Shown: positions 27,218 through 36,117, counted from the first letter of the stretch. The stretch is DNA of 64,000 nt from Acinetobacter haemolyticus (GCF_900406815.1 NZ_OVCN01000005.1:114448-178447), one strand, 5' to 3'. Numbers and translations are program-made. Notes: a model not told the origin generated them from the sequence alone.

Positions 27218-28071
27218 CTTTTCCCACTCCCTATCAAACATTGGATCTGCCTTATCCAGTTCAACTGACGGTGAAACGACTTGACCTGATTCATCCTCAG
27301 ATTTCAGGCAATAAATTTTTTAAACTGAAATACAACTTACACGCAGCCCATCAACAAGGGTATAAGCAAGTGCTCACTTTTGGTGGAGCTTACTCCAATC
27401 ATATCGCAGCAACGGCGTATGCAGCACAATATTTTGGTTTTCAAAGTATAGGCATAATTCGAGGTGAAGAACTCGCGTCTCAAACATTAAATTCAACGCT
27501 ACAAACAGCACAAGATTTTGGTATGCAATTGCATTTTATCAGTCGAGCTGAATATCGCTTACGCCATGAATTTGAATATTTACAACAATTAAAACAGCTT
27601 TATCCAAATACGTTGATTATCCCAGAAGGCGGAACAAATGAACTTGCAATACAAGGGACAAAAGAAATACTGACTGCTGAAGATCGAGAAAATTATGATG
27701 TTATTTGCTGTGCTGTGGGTACAGGTGGAACAATTGCAGGGATCATCGAAAGTAGTTCAGATCAGCAACAAGTTTTAGGCTTTTCGGCACTCAAAGGTGA
27801 TTTTCTAAAATCAGAAATTCAACAATGGACCGATAAGCAAAATTGGCTTTTAACCGATACTTATTGTTGCGGTGGCTATGCCAAAACCACTCCTGAATTG
27901 CTGCAATTTATGCAGGACTTTGAGCAGAAATATGCAATCCCTTTAGAGCAGGTCTATACTGCTAAAATGATGATGGGAGTGTTTGATTTAATACAGCAAT
28001 ATCATTTTCTTAATGATACCCGTATTTTGACGATTCATACTGGTGGACTACAGGGAAAAACTCATCTCTAG
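27202..28071 (+). CDS. PLP-dependent ACC deaminase/D-cysteine desulfhydrase family protein
   Basis: 289 residues. SGNKFFKLKYNL carries the probable PLP lysine (Lys38), followed by TFGGAYSNHIAATAYAA and CAVGTGGTIAGIIE, the fold-type-II PLP motifs. It is shorter than typical ACC deaminases (about 325-340). Members degrade 1-aminocyclopropane-1-carboxylate or D-cysteine to a keto acid and ammonia; the subfamily cannot be resolved by eye. No clear Shine-Dalgarno precedes the ATG. The stop codon overlaps the convergent gene's stop (shared CTAG, 28068-28071). Confidence 0.85.
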   Translation: MFDHIAFPTPYQTLDLPYPVQLTVKRLDLIHPQISGNKFFKLKYNLHAAHQQGYKQVLTFGGAYSNHIAATAYAAQYFGFQSIGIIRGEELASQTLNSTLQTAQDFGMQLHFISRAEYRLRHEFEYLQQLKQLYPNTLIIPEGGTNELAIQGTKEILTAEDRENYDVICCAVGTGGTIAGIIESSSDQQQVLGFSALKGDFLKSEIQQWTDKQNWLLTDTYCCGGYAKTTPELLQFMQDFEQKYAIPLEQVYTAKMMMGVFDLIQQYHFLNDTRILTIHTGGLQGKTHL

Positions 28072-28487
28072 CATTTTTTGATATCAAAAGTACCTTGTAG
28101 AAATTTTTCAATCTCCTTTAGATCTTTTGAATCAAAAGCTTTAGCATTAATCTTTACATATTGTTTATTTTTTAATGTGATTTTTAATGAATAGGTTGGT
28201 TCACCAGCTTTGATCCCAAAAGTATACTCTATTTTTTTTACTTCATTTTTATAGACTTTCTTTCTGATAAAAATATAATAGTGATAAACTAAAAAATCTT
28301 CATAAATATCAATATAAAATGTAAAAGGGGTAACAATCAACATAATTACACCTAGTAATATTATATATTCCCCATTCCCACCTAACTTATTAAAGTTTAT
28401 TATAAAAAAACTAATTAAAAAAATAGTTGCAATCATAATAAATACAAACTTTATTCTTTTTCCACTACGAATTCTTTTTAATCTCAT
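28068..28487 (-). CDS. Small membrane protein with a PH-like cytoplasmic domain
   Basis: 139 residues. Two hydrophobic segments (about 13-30 and 39-58) are followed by YEDFLVYHYYIFIRKKVYKNEV and a beta-rich tail, the layout of DUF304/bacterial PH-like domain proteins. It is AT- and Lys/Ile-rich. Function unknown. It converges on the preceding gene with overlapping stops. Confidence 0.6.
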   Translation of the reverse strand: MRLKRIRSGKRIKFVFIMIATIFLISFFIINFNKLGGNGEYIILLGVIMLIVTPFTFYIDIYEDFLVYHYYIFIRKKVYKNEVKKIEYTFGIKAGEPTYSLKITLKNKQYVKINAKAFDSKDLKEIEKFLQGTFDIKKC

Positions 28488-28718
28488 GTTTCACACCTAA
28501 ATCTGATTGCCGAAAAAGACTTCGATATTCCCTTTGTCTTTTCCATATACAAAGCTCAAAGTTAAATTATCATTTTTTAATAAAAATGTTCATAGCTACC
28601 ACCACTACCTGATAACAAAGATGAGTTATAACAATACTAAAGGAATTTAGAACAGCTTTTTAGAAGTTAAATATGGACTACTCTCCCTATAAACATACTC
28701 AAAAGGCTTTAAATCTTT

Positions 28719-28724
28719 TATAAT
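28719..28724 (+). promoter_or_regulatory. Candidate -10 element for the flavoprotein gene
   Basis: A perfect TATAAT stands 25 bases before the ATG at 28749. No good -35 is visible at the normal spacing. Confidence 0.35.
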
Positions 28725-28748
28725 TGCCCGCTTTTCGTTGATCGAGTA

Positions 28749-29951
28749 ATGTCCATGGTTCATCAAGTTGATGTTGTTGTTTTAGGTGCTGGCGCATCTG
28801 GCTTGATGTTGGCTGCTGAAGCAGGTAAACGTGGACGTTCAGTTGTGGTCCTCGAAAAAGCCAATAAAGTGGGCAAAAAGATTTTGATGTCTGGTGGCGG
28901 TAAATGTAACTTTACCAATCTCGATGTAGAACCAGCAAATTATCTTTCAGAAAACCCGCATTTCGTGATCTCAGCACTTACCCGCTATACCAACTGGGAT
29001 TTTATTGGTTTAGTCTGTGAATATGGCATTGAATACGAAGAGCGTAAACAAGGTCAGCTATTTACCTTAAAGGGATCAAAAGAAATCCTTGAACTGTTAC
29101 TTGCAGAGTGTAATAAAGCGAAGCGTGTTCAAATCCAAACCCATTGCGAAGTTGAAAAAGTCAAAGTACAAACAGACTCGGGTTTTATTATTGAAACTAA
29201 TCAAGGTATCTATCACTGCGAATCTCTAGTCGTTGCAACAGGTGGCTTATCAATTCCAACCTTAGGCGGTTCAGGTTTTGGTTATGAGCTTGCTAAACAA
29301 TTTGGACATCATGTATTCCCGACCCGTGCAGGTCTTGTGCCCTTTACTTTTTCAGACCAATTCAAAGAAGTGACCACGCGTTTGAGCGGAAATGCTTTAG
29401 ATGCCACACTCATGAATGAGCGACATCAATTTACTGAGGCATTATTATTTACCCATCGTGGCTTAAGTGGTCCAAGCTCATTACAACTTTCTAACTATTG
29501 GCATATAGGTGAAAGTTTTAAAATTGATTTCTTTCCAAGCCAAGATTTCAGTCAATTTTTCAAAGATAAGAAGAAATCACAACCCAAAGTTCTGCTCAGA
29601 ACGTTACTCAATGAATTTACAGCCAAAAGTATTGTTCTGGAATTACAGCAACTCATTTGGGCGGAACAAAGTGAAATTGCGATTGGAAATATCAGCGACG
29701 CTCAACTCGAACACATCGCAACTCAACTGCATGCATTTATAGTTAAACCATCAGGAACGGAAGGCTATCGTACCGCAGAAGTCACGCTCGGTGGTGTAGA
29801 CACAACCGAAATCTCCTCGAAAACGATGGAAAGTAAAAAACAAAAAGGCTTATATTTTATTGGCGAAGTCTTGGATGTTACAGGACATCTTGGGGGATAC
29901 AACTTTCAATGGGCATGGTCGTCAGCACAAGCAGCAGCACAATTTGTATAG
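28749..29951 (+). CDS. HI0933/YhiN-family NAD(P)/FAD-dependent oxidoreductase
   Basis: 400 residues. The dinucleotide-binding motif VVVLGAGASGLMLAAEAG is at the N terminus (about 9-26), GKKILMSGGGKCNFTN is the family signature, and GGYNFQWAWSSAQAAAQ is the conserved C terminus. Members bind FAD, but their substrates are not established. The ATG at 28749 is used; ATG at 28755 is equally possible. The gene is monocistronic. Confidence 0.9.
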   Translation: MSMVHQVDVVVLGAGASGLMLAAEAGKRGRSVVVLEKANKVGKKILMSGGGKCNFTNLDVEPANYLSENPHFVISALTRYTNWDFIGLVCEYGIEYEERKQGQLFTLKGSKEILELLLAECNKAKRVQIQTHCEVEKVKVQTDSGFIIETNQGIYHCESLVVATGGLSIPTLGGSGFGYELAKQFGHHVFPTRAGLVPFTFSDQFKEVTTRLSGNALDATLMNERHQFTEALLFTHRGLSGPSSLQLSNYWHIGESFKIDFFPSQDFSQFFKDKKKSQPKVLLRTLLNEFTAKSIVLELQQLIWAEQSEIAIGNISDAQLEHIATQLHAFIVKPSGTEGYRTAEVTLGGVDTTEISSKTMESKKQKGLYFIGEVLDVTGHLGGYNFQWAWSSAQAAAQFV

Positions 29952-30019
29952 AATCCCCCACCTTTTAGCTTAAAAGCATGACATGGGCTAAATGCTGTTA
30001 CTTCAACTCTCAGCAGAAT

Positions 30020-30196
30020 CTATCGGTGTTCATTCACCTTGGTATCTTCTGAAGTTGATGTTTTCTGGTTGCTTGCATGTGGCTGTTGCTTTTCATTATT
30101 AGCTTTTGCAAATACAAATTTATACGCACTCGCTAAAAATCCAACTGTGATTCCAGCAATAATAATAGGTGCGAATACACGATTTGGCCTCTTCAC
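30020..30196 (-). CDS. Small single-TM protein, 58 residues
   Basis: A short ORF with a GTG start at 30196 preceded by AGGAG six bases away (AGGAGAATGAAGTG). The product starts VKRPNRVF and has one hydrophobic segment (APIIIAGITVGFLASAY, about 9-25) followed by a charged, Gln/Ser/Lys-rich tail ending NEHR. It would insert in the membrane with the tail cytoplasmic or periplasmic. It lies alone in an otherwise empty 530-base gap, so nothing about its role can be inferred. Confidence 0.6.
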   Translation of the reverse strand: MKRPNRVFAPIIIAGITVGFLASAYKFVFAKANNEKQQPHASNQKTSTSEDTKVNEHR

Positions 30197-30423
30197 TTCA
30201 TTCTCCTATCAATTTTTTATTTTGAGACGACTGACATTAAGGGTTTGTTAATATTTTCCTCTCCTCTCTCTATGAGCGCTATCACTCTTAAGGTGCAATA
30301 TAAACAGACCCTCTATATAGATGAATTGCTTTATAGGTCATTTTTTTGATTGAAAGCATTCATTACAGCGCAGAAATGTTCTTTTTCCCTTCTATTGTAA
30401 CGACCAATAGCGTGGATATAAAC

Positions 30424-30454
30424 AATTCGACCACCCTGTTAGAGTGGTCGAATT
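30424..30454 (-). terminator. Possible terminator after the CmpX-type gene
   Basis: Perfect 11-bp stem AATTCGACCAC/GTGGTCGAATT with a 9-base loop, 28 bases past the stop. The T-run is weak, so it is uncertain. Confidence 0.35.
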
Positions 30455-30481
30455 AACTGAAAAAATCAAAGATTATTTTTT

Positions 30482-32068
30482 CTATTCATCCGAATTTGGT
30501 GAAATTGGCGGTGTTGGATTCACCGGATTCACTGGATTTTGTGGTTCTGGATTGACAGGGTTTTGCGGCTCTGGACGCAAAGGATTTGGTTGTTTTGCTT
30601 CAGTCTTTGCCTTATCGAGCAAATCAGTCAGCAAACGTTCAGCAGGTTGACGACCGCCTAAACCAAATGCCAAGGCAAATGCGACTGCGACTGAACCTAA
30701 AGTTAAACCAAATGCCAAGTTTACAATCGAGTCAGCAATACCCATTGCTTTTAGACCCATTGCAATCACTAAGCCCATGATGAGGATACGTACTAAGTTG
30801 CCTAACCAACGAGAGCTATTGTACTCACCACGTTGTACGACGTTAGCAACCACATTTGCGAGCCAGAAACCGATGACGAGAATCACTGCACCTAACAAAA
30901 TGCTTGCACCGAATTGGATAAACATCGCAATCAACACACTGACTTGCTCCAGTCCAAGTCGATCTGCAGCTTCAGAAACTGCAAAGAGCATTGTGAAGAA
31001 TACGATCAGATATCCAATAATATCAGACACACGTGTTTGACCAAGGAAGCGCTGTAAATCCAGCTTCATTGGAACTTCATCAACACCAGCCCCAGAAATC
31101 AGTTCAGCGACTAATCGTCCAACAAAGCGAGAAACGACATAAGCTACGATTAAAATCAATGCTGCAGCAATGATTTGTGGTATAGCAAGCATAATGTCAT
31201 TCAGCATCGCAGTGGCAGGTTGTGAAATAGCTTCTATGCCCAACGCTTCAAAAGCAACAATCAAACTAGTAATGATAATAATAGCAAAAACAAATGAACC
31301 TAAGAATCTAGAAACATTTGAATTTTTAAACAATCCAACTTTTTGTGCTTGTGCTTGTAAGCCAAGACTATTGCTCAAACCTTCCACGATACCGCGTACA
31401 ATTTTTGCCAGAATATAACCAACAAAGATGATTACACCCGCAATAAATAGATTAGGTAAATACGAAATCGCATCATTTACCATATTCTGTACAGGGATCA
31501 ACAAGCCAGTTAAGCCCAGAATCGAAAGCACAATCGGTAAGAATAGTAATAATACAAGCCAGTAAAAGATCTCACCTATATTACTACTCAGTGAGCTCAC
31601 ACCCACCTCACTGCTCAGCTTTTCATCCCATTCTGTTTTCGCAAGTACTTTGGTTAAACCTGCTTGCACTAAACGAGCAACGATCCAGCCTATGAAACCT
31701 ACAGCAACCGCAGCCAATAGATTTGGTAAATAAGCGAGTACACGCCCCACCATATTACTAAATGGATCACTCACACCACTAATGTTGAGGATATTCAAGG
31801 CCCCGACAACCGCAAGGATCATCACAAACCAGAAAACAAGCTTGGATATTAGACTTTCAATATTTGAGTTCTGTCCTGTCGCGGAAGAGAGTCGATTATT
31901 GGTATCCAGCTTTTGTAGTAACTTCTTTACGCCAGCAGCAATGACCAACGCCACGATCCAACCGACTAGTAAAATGACGATTGCAGCTAAAATAGGCTGA
32001 AACTGATCCCAGTAGTACATGGCATCGAATCCTCCTCGTTGGGAGGGGGCTCTAAAAAAATCATTCAT
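30482..32068 (-). CDS. CmpX-type mechanosensitive channel-like membrane protein
   Basis: 528 residues with about ten or more hydrophobic helices arranged as repeats of VGWIVARLVQAGL-like units, the TM-helix repeats of the CmpX/mechanosensitive channel-like family. The C terminus is a Pro/Asn-rich low-complexity tail (repeating NPVNPEPQ) after about residue 495, encoded by a short tandem repeat. Family members affect envelope stress responses. The start has MNDFFRAPSQRGGFDAMYYW. Confidence 0.85.
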   Translation of the reverse strand: MNDFFRAPSQRGGFDAMYYWDQFQPILAAIVILLVGWIVALVIAAGVKKLLQKLDTNNRLSSATGQNSNIESLISKLVFWFVMILAVVGALNILNISGVSDPFSNMVGRVLAYLPNLLAAVAVGFIGWIVARLVQAGLTKVLAKTEWDEKLSSEVGVSSLSSNIGEIFYWLVLLLFLPIVLSILGLTGLLIPVQNMVNDAISYLPNLFIAGVIIFVGYILAKIVRGIVEGLSNSLGLQAQAQKVGLFKNSNVSRFLGSFVFAIIIITSLIVAFEALGIEAISQPATAMLNDIMLAIPQIIAAALILIVAYVVSRFVGRLVAELISGAGVDEVPMKLDLQRFLGQTRVSDIIGYLIVFFTMLFAVSEAADRLGLEQVSVLIAMFIQFGASILLGAVILVIGFWLANVVANVVQRGEYNSSRWLGNLVRILIMGLVIAMGLKAMGIADSIVNLAFGLTLGSVAVAFALAFGLGGRQPAERLLTDLLDKAKTEAKQPNPLRPEPQNPVNPEPQNPVNPVNPTPPISPNSDE

Positions 32069-32227
32069 GTTGTTATCCTTATGTCATGTTTTTACATGTT
32101 GTACGATCCACTCATGATCACTCAGTGAGCAAGCAAATAATTTATGGATGCTTTCACCTTAGTTTTTGTCTATTTTCCAATCAATGAATCGCATCACTAA
32201 TACAACAAAAAATCCGCAAAATATTGC

Positions 32228-32261
32228 AAAAAAGCCTATTGATTCACATCAACAGGCTTTT
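32228..32261 (-). terminator. Terminator after the 66-residue membrane protein
   Basis: Stem AAAAGCCTATTGAT/ATCAACAGGCTTTT (one mismatch) with a T-run on the minus strand, 33 bases past the stop at 32294. Confidence 0.7.
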
Positions 32262-32293
32262 CCCATTATCAAACTTGGTCTATAAGAAACTGC

Positions 32294-32494
32294 TTATGCA
32301 TTTAAAATTACCGACTGCAAATGTGACATAATCACTTGGGCAGTGGGTTTTGCCGAATGATCAGCAACCATAAATACAAGCAGTGCGATTAAAAAGATTC
32401 CCACAATAATCAAAATATAAACGGGTAATCTTCTCTTCTTGGTAATTTCTTCTTTACTCGCCACATGAGGCTGTGGCTTACTAAAATCATGCAT
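32294..32494 (-). CDS. Small single-TM protein
   Basis: 66 residues from the ATG at 32494, which has GAGGG eight bases upstream; the ATG at 32509 has no usable ribosome-binding site. A basic N terminus (KEEITKKRRLP) precedes one membrane segment (about 26-46) and a short C terminus. It is not recognised. A terminator follows. Confidence 0.6.
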   Translation of the reverse strand: MHDFSKPQPHVASKEEITKKRRLPVYILIIVGIFLIALLVFMVADHSAKPTAQVIMSHLQSVILNA

Positions 32495-32639
32495 GATAGC
32501 AGCCCTCATCCTTTTTACTGTTCAGCTTTATATTAACAATACGCAATGTTGCATTGTGTGAAGAAGATTCGGACTATCGTTGCCCTAGTTGCATAACTCT
32601 ACTTTATATTTCAATATACTTTGTATAAAATATAGGCGC

Positions 32640-32668
32640 TTTAGCAATACTATAAAATAAGCTATAAT
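32640..32668 (+). promoter_or_regulatory. Candidate promoter for the 140-residue gene
   Basis: TTTAGC (32640-32645), 17-base spacer and a perfect TATAAT (32663-32668), 32 bases before the ATG at 32700. The -35 is weak. Confidence 0.45.
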
Positions 32669-32699
32669 ACTTGCCCTCATTTCCACACTGTTCTGCTTT

Positions 32700-33122
32700 A
32701 TGTCCTACAGTCAACAAAGCGTTTCTCTTGAATTGGACACTGATGTTAGCCATCAATGTTTTTTGCATCACACTCGTGATGAACATTTGATTGGTATTAT
32801 TGAATTTAATAAGCCGAGCTACATTTTAAAATGGGGTGATCTTGAATATTTCCGTCGTCGTACCGATGAGTTTTCAGTCATGCCTTTACCTGACTGTATC
32901 AATGCCATGATTATTGATATTCGAAATGTGCAACCTTTTTTAGATAATGAAGTTCCAATTGTACCTTGGCGCTTACTTGAAGAAGACTGCCCAATCAGGC
33001 TTGTGGTACCGCAGGACCGTTTAGCCCATTATACAGGTGTGTTTGAACCGACATGGTTAAGCACTGACATCGATACCGCAATTCAAGAAATTCGTGAATT
33101 TATGGATATGCTTGTTCATTAA
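32700..33122 (+). CDS. Hypothetical cytoplasmic protein
   Basis: 140 residues of mixed alpha/beta composition with no signal peptide, membrane segment or metal motif. Notable features are a WGDLEYFRRR segment (about 46-55) and the C-terminal amphipathic stretch DTAIQEIREFMDML. It has a good -10 upstream and stands alone, converging on fpr. Not recognised. Confidence 0.65.
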   Translation: MSYSQQSVSLELDTDVSHQCFLHHTRDEHLIGIIEFNKPSYILKWGDLEYFRRRTDEFSVMPLPDCINAMIIDIRNVQPFLDNEVPIVPWRLLEEDCPIRLVVPQDRLAHYTGVFEPTWLSTDIDTAIQEIREFMDMLVH

Positions 33123-33156
33123 CACATATCCTATTCAACTTATTTTTCTCGGTTGG

Positions 33157-33918
33157 TTACCAATAATTCTCAACCGCAATATTCCCCTCTCCACGACGAT
33201 TCATGGTTAGCCCACGCTGTTTTAATGCTTCTTTGGTATCATCCACCATTTGCGGATTGCCACACAACATGACATGGCTAGTCGCTGGATCGAATGTCAA
33301 TCCGACAGCTTTTTCTAGCTCACCATTGGCAATTAAAATCGGTAAACGGTCATGTAATTTGGCGTTTGGATCACGGGTAATAATAGGTACAAACTGAAAT
33401 CCAGAATGACCTTCACCAAAGGTTGCTGCAATCTCCTGAATACGTTCAACATACGCCAATTCTGAAGCGGTACGAACACTATAAACGAGATTGATATGCT
33501 GATATTTATTCCACGTTTCAAAATCTTGCAACATCGATAAAAATGGTGCTAACCCCGTACCCGTAGCCAATAACCACAAATCTTTTGGTAATGGCTGCTG
33601 ATAACGTGCAAGTGTTAAATAACCATAAGATATCTTTTCAAGATAGAGCTCATCACCTACTTTTAGATGCTGTAAGTTTGAGGTAAATGCGCCTTCAGGG
33701 ACAACAATTGAAAAAAACTCCAAGGTTTCATCAAATGGCGATGACACAACTGAATAAGCACGAACCACCAATTCACCATCCACCATTAAACCAATACGCG
33801 CAAACTGACCTGCGGTAAATTTAAAATGGGCTGGACGGGTCATAGTAAAACTAAATAGAGTATTGGTCCAACGATGAACCAATAAAACTTTTTCTACGCT
33901 AAATTTTTCAATTGACAT
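33157..33918 (-). CDS. fpr: Ferredoxin/flavodoxin-NADP+ reductase
   Basis: 253 residues. FAD-binding RAYSVVSS is at about residue 54-61, the NADP-binding GTGLAPFLSML follows near residue 118, and the C terminus ENYW ends in an aromatic as in the bacterial class. It moves electrons between NADPH and ferredoxin or flavodoxin, and is induced in oxidative stress in relatives. It lies divergent to a LysR-type gene, as fprA does with finR in Pseudomonas, so control by that regulator is likely. Confidence 0.92.
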   Translation of the reverse strand: MSIEKFSVEKVLLVHRWTNTLFSFTMTRPAHFKFTAGQFARIGLMVDGELVVRAYSVVSSPFDETLEFFSIVVPEGAFTSNLQHLKVGDELYLEKISYGYLTLARYQQPLPKDLWLLATGTGLAPFLSMLQDFETWNKYQHINLVYSVRTASELAYVERIQEIAATFGEGHSGFQFVPIITRDPNAKLHDRLPILIANGELEKAVGLTFDPATSHVMLCGNPQMVDDTKEALKQRGLTMNRRGEGNIAVENYW

Positions 33919-33982
33919 GATTTGAACGTGGCACGAAACAGTGTGCTCATGGTAGCATGATCTGATTATTTATAAATACTCT

Positions 33983-34005
33983 AGAGTCTGCTAAATATAG
34001 ACTCT
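33983..34005. promoter_or_regulatory. LysR-type binding site candidate between fpr and the regulator
   Basis: AGAGTCT (33983-33989) and AGACTCT (33999-34005) form a perfect 7-bp inverted repeat with a 9-base spacer, and ACTCTAGAGT (33978-33987) overlaps it. It lies between the two divergent starts, about 20 bases before the regulator's start codon. Confidence 0.5.
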
Positions 34006-34026
34006 CAATACGTTAAGGCTTTTAAC

Positions 34027-34911
34027 ATGCGCATGACATTACGCCAATTGGCTGTTTTCGTGGCGGTCGCTCAAGAAGGAACTGTTACCAAAGCGAGCGA
34101 TGCTGTCAGACTCACGCAAAGTGCGGCAAGTATGGCTTTAGCTGATTTAGAAGATGGTCTTGGAGCACCATTATTTGATCGCTTGGGTAAACGTCTACAA
34201 CTCAATGATTTGGGTAGATTCTTACTTCCCCAAGCACTAGAAATTTTAGGTCGTTGTGAATCTTTTGAACAAGCGGCGAAAGGTGAATTGCAAAGTATTG
34301 ATTTACGTTTAGGTGCAACCTTAACGATTAGTGACTATTTGATGCCTGATCTGATGGCTGATTTTTTACAGCTTCATCCTCAAGCTCATCTACAACTACA
34401 AGTTGGTAACACACGCCAAATGATCGAAGCCGTTAATCAATTTCAACTTGATTTAGCCTTAATTGAAGGTTCTTGTCACCTCCCGCAACTCCAATGTATC
34501 CATTGGCGCAATGATGAACTTGCTGTTTGTTGTGCGCCCGATCACCCTCTTGCACAGTTAAATCGTCCTATCACAGCAACCGATTTTCTAGATGTTGAAT
34601 GGATCTTACGTGAAGAGGGTTCTGGTACCCGTGAAGTATTCGACAATGCAATTTTACAAGACCTACCTGATGCAAATATTCGCTTAACATTGGGCCACAA
34701 TGAAGCGATTTTGAAAATTGTTGCGGGTGGTTTAGGGATGACCTGTGTGTCTAGATTAGCAATCGAACCGCTACAAGAGAAAGGACAATTAGTTATTCTC
34801 GATACGCCTTTTTGGGAGTTAACACGTCCACTTTATATGCTCGTGCATCGTCAAAAATATCAGGGGCCTGGTCTAAAGGCCTTTCTACAATTCTGTGAAG
34901 ATCAGGTTTAA
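34027..34911 (+). CDS. LysR-family regulator, FinR-like
   Basis: 294 residues. The N-terminal helix-turn-helix is in TVTKASDAVRLTQSAASMALADLEDGLGAPLFDRLGKRL (about 19-57), followed by a periplasmic-binding-like effector domain. Its divergent position to fpr matches finR-fprA of Pseudomonas, where FinR activates fprA in response to oxidative stress. By analogy it probably controls fpr; the effector is unknown. The stop codon lies in the loop of a terminator hairpin. Confidence 0.88.
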   Translation: MRMTLRQLAVFVAVAQEGTVTKASDAVRLTQSAASMALADLEDGLGAPLFDRLGKRLQLNDLGRFLLPQALEILGRCESFEQAAKGELQSIDLRLGATLTISDYLMPDLMADFLQLHPQAHLQLQVGNTRQMIEAVNQFQLDLALIEGSCHLPQLQCIHWRNDELAVCCAPDHPLAQLNRPITATDFLDVEWILREEGSGTREVFDNAILQDLPDANIRLTLGHNEAILKIVAGGLGMTCVSRLAIEPLQEKGQLVILDTPFWELTRPLYMLVHRQKYQGPGLKAFLQFCEDQV

Positions 34912-34926
34912 TCCTGATCTTCTTTT
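34900..34926 (+). terminator. Terminator overlapping the lysR stop
   Basis: Perfect stem GATCAGG/CCTGATC with the TAA stop in the 6-base loop, followed by TTCTTTTT. It lies in a gap of 14 bases between converging genes. Confidence 0.75.
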
Positions 34927-35624
34927 TAATGGCGTGCAAATTGTCGTTCGCACGGAATACCATCTCCATCCCCATCCATTTGGGTATTGGGACAATTTCT
35001 TAAAAAGAATACAGCCTCCTCATAAGATCTCATTTGCGAACAATGAATTCGCCCATCACAACTAAATTGATTTTCCGAAGCAATCGGCTGTTGAATTGAT
35101 ACTACAGAGTTATGAGTGGAATTTAATGCATTCTCGGTTTTTTCAGAGAGCTTTACTTCAGGCAAATCTCCTATAGCTTGACGTTGAGCATCTATAATCC
35201 TTTTTTGCTCTTCAATCAATTGCCCGACCTTGAGTTGTTGAGATTGCTGATAAGATTGATATTTTTTAAACACCAGTCCTAGTAAAATTGCTATGATAAT
35301 CATCGCAACTATTGTGTAAGTCAGCCCCTTTTTACCTTTTGTTTTTGAGTTACTTTGAGCAATATTTTTTACAGACATGTCAGGTTGAATCGCTTCATGA
35401 ACTGGGCTAACAGCTTTCAGGTCTAGCCGCACGATATTTGTTGCTTTAAATTTACCTTTATCTTCAACAATTAAAAACTTAACTAACTCCCCGGTTTTTG
35501 GCTCACCACCTTTTTTAGGAAAATCTGTTATATGAAAAAAAATATCTGATCGTTCATGTTCTACCTCGATAAAACCAAAACCACGATCTGAATTATAATT
35601 TTTAATTTTCCCCGTAAGAAACAT
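34926..35624 (-). CDS. Cold-shock-domain protein with TM segment and excalibur domain
   Basis: 232 residues. The N terminus (1-67) is a cold-shock fold with RNP1-like GFGFIE and RNP2-like IFFHI, and is clearly paralogous to the neighbouring 97-residue protein. A single membrane helix (about 97-113) follows, then a Gln-rich helical stretch, and the C terminus is an excalibur-type domain, CSQMRSYEEAVFFLRNCPNT followed by DGDGDGIPCE, with Cys residues and a DxDxDGxxCE calcium loop. The layout places the cold-shock part in the cytoplasm and the calcium-binding part outside. A fused RNA-binding/calcium-sensing role is an inference. Confidence 0.8.
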   Translation of the reverse strand: MFLTGKIKNYNSDRGFGFIEVEHERSDIFFHITDFPKKGGEPKTGELVKFLIVEDKGKFKATNIVRLDLKAVSPVHEAIQPDMSVKNIAQSNSKTKGKKGLTYTIVAMIIIAILLGLVFKKYQSYQQSQQLKVGQLIEEQKRIIDAQRQAIGDLPEVKLSEKTENALNSTHNSVVSIQQPIASENQFSCDGRIHCSQMRSYEEAVFFLRNCPNTQMDGDGDGIPCERQFARH

Positions 35625-35705
35625 AAAACCGTCCTTTACTTTTATTCTTTTCTACAAAGAATAAGGGCTAAGCATAGCTTACCCTTACTCTAAACACCGA
35701 ATTAT

Positions 35706-35999
35706 TTAACGTCGAAAATTTGATAATAATTCGCTTGTAATCGCTTTATTATGATTCGCAATTTTAGTCTTCTTGGTTTTCGCAGGATTTGGATCAACAC
35801 GCTCAATCTGAATCGCTTTAAATTTACCTTGATTTTCAACCACAGCAAATTTTACTTTTTCATTTCGTTTCGGCTCGCCTTCTGATGCCGGGAAATCTGA
35901 AATATGAAAAAAGACATCACCTTCAGTTGTACCAATAAAACCGAATCCTTTATCAGGATTATATTGTTTCACTTTTCCTTGATAGAAATCTTGTTTCAT
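35706..35999 (-). CDS. Cold-shock-domain protein
   Basis: 97 residues. The cold-shock domain (about 5-70) has RNP1 KGFGFIG and RNP2 VFFHIS; the remaining basic tail (PAKTKKTKIANHNKAI) is longer than in CspA-type proteins. It should bind RNA or single-stranded DNA. It is a close paralogue of the N-terminal part of the next gene downstream, which it precedes by 81 bases. Confidence 0.85.
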   Translation of the reverse strand: MKQDFYQGKVKQYNPDKGFGFIGTTEGDVFFHISDFPASEGEPKRNEKVKFAVVENQGKFKAIQIERVDPNPAKTKKTKIANHNKAITSELLSNFRR

Positions 36000-36044
36000 G
36001 ACATTTACCCTACTTTACCAAGCCGTTGTCCATAGTATATAGAA

Positions 36045-36103
36045 AAAAAAAAGAGACTTTAGATCTCTCATACAATTTATGATGGATCATGTCTCTTTTT
36101 TAT
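36045..36103 (-). terminator. Terminator after upp
   Basis: Outer stem AAAAAGAGAC/GTCTCTTTTT with a long, structured loop (GAGATCT... inside), ending in a T-run on the minus strand. It lies 15 bases past the upp stop. Confidence 0.6.
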
Positions 36104-36117
36104 AATAATTTTAATTG

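Noticed and set aside
30039..30251. Plus-strand ORF of 70 codons
   Set aside because: It lies opposite the better-supported 58-residue minus-strand gene and has no ribosome-binding site.
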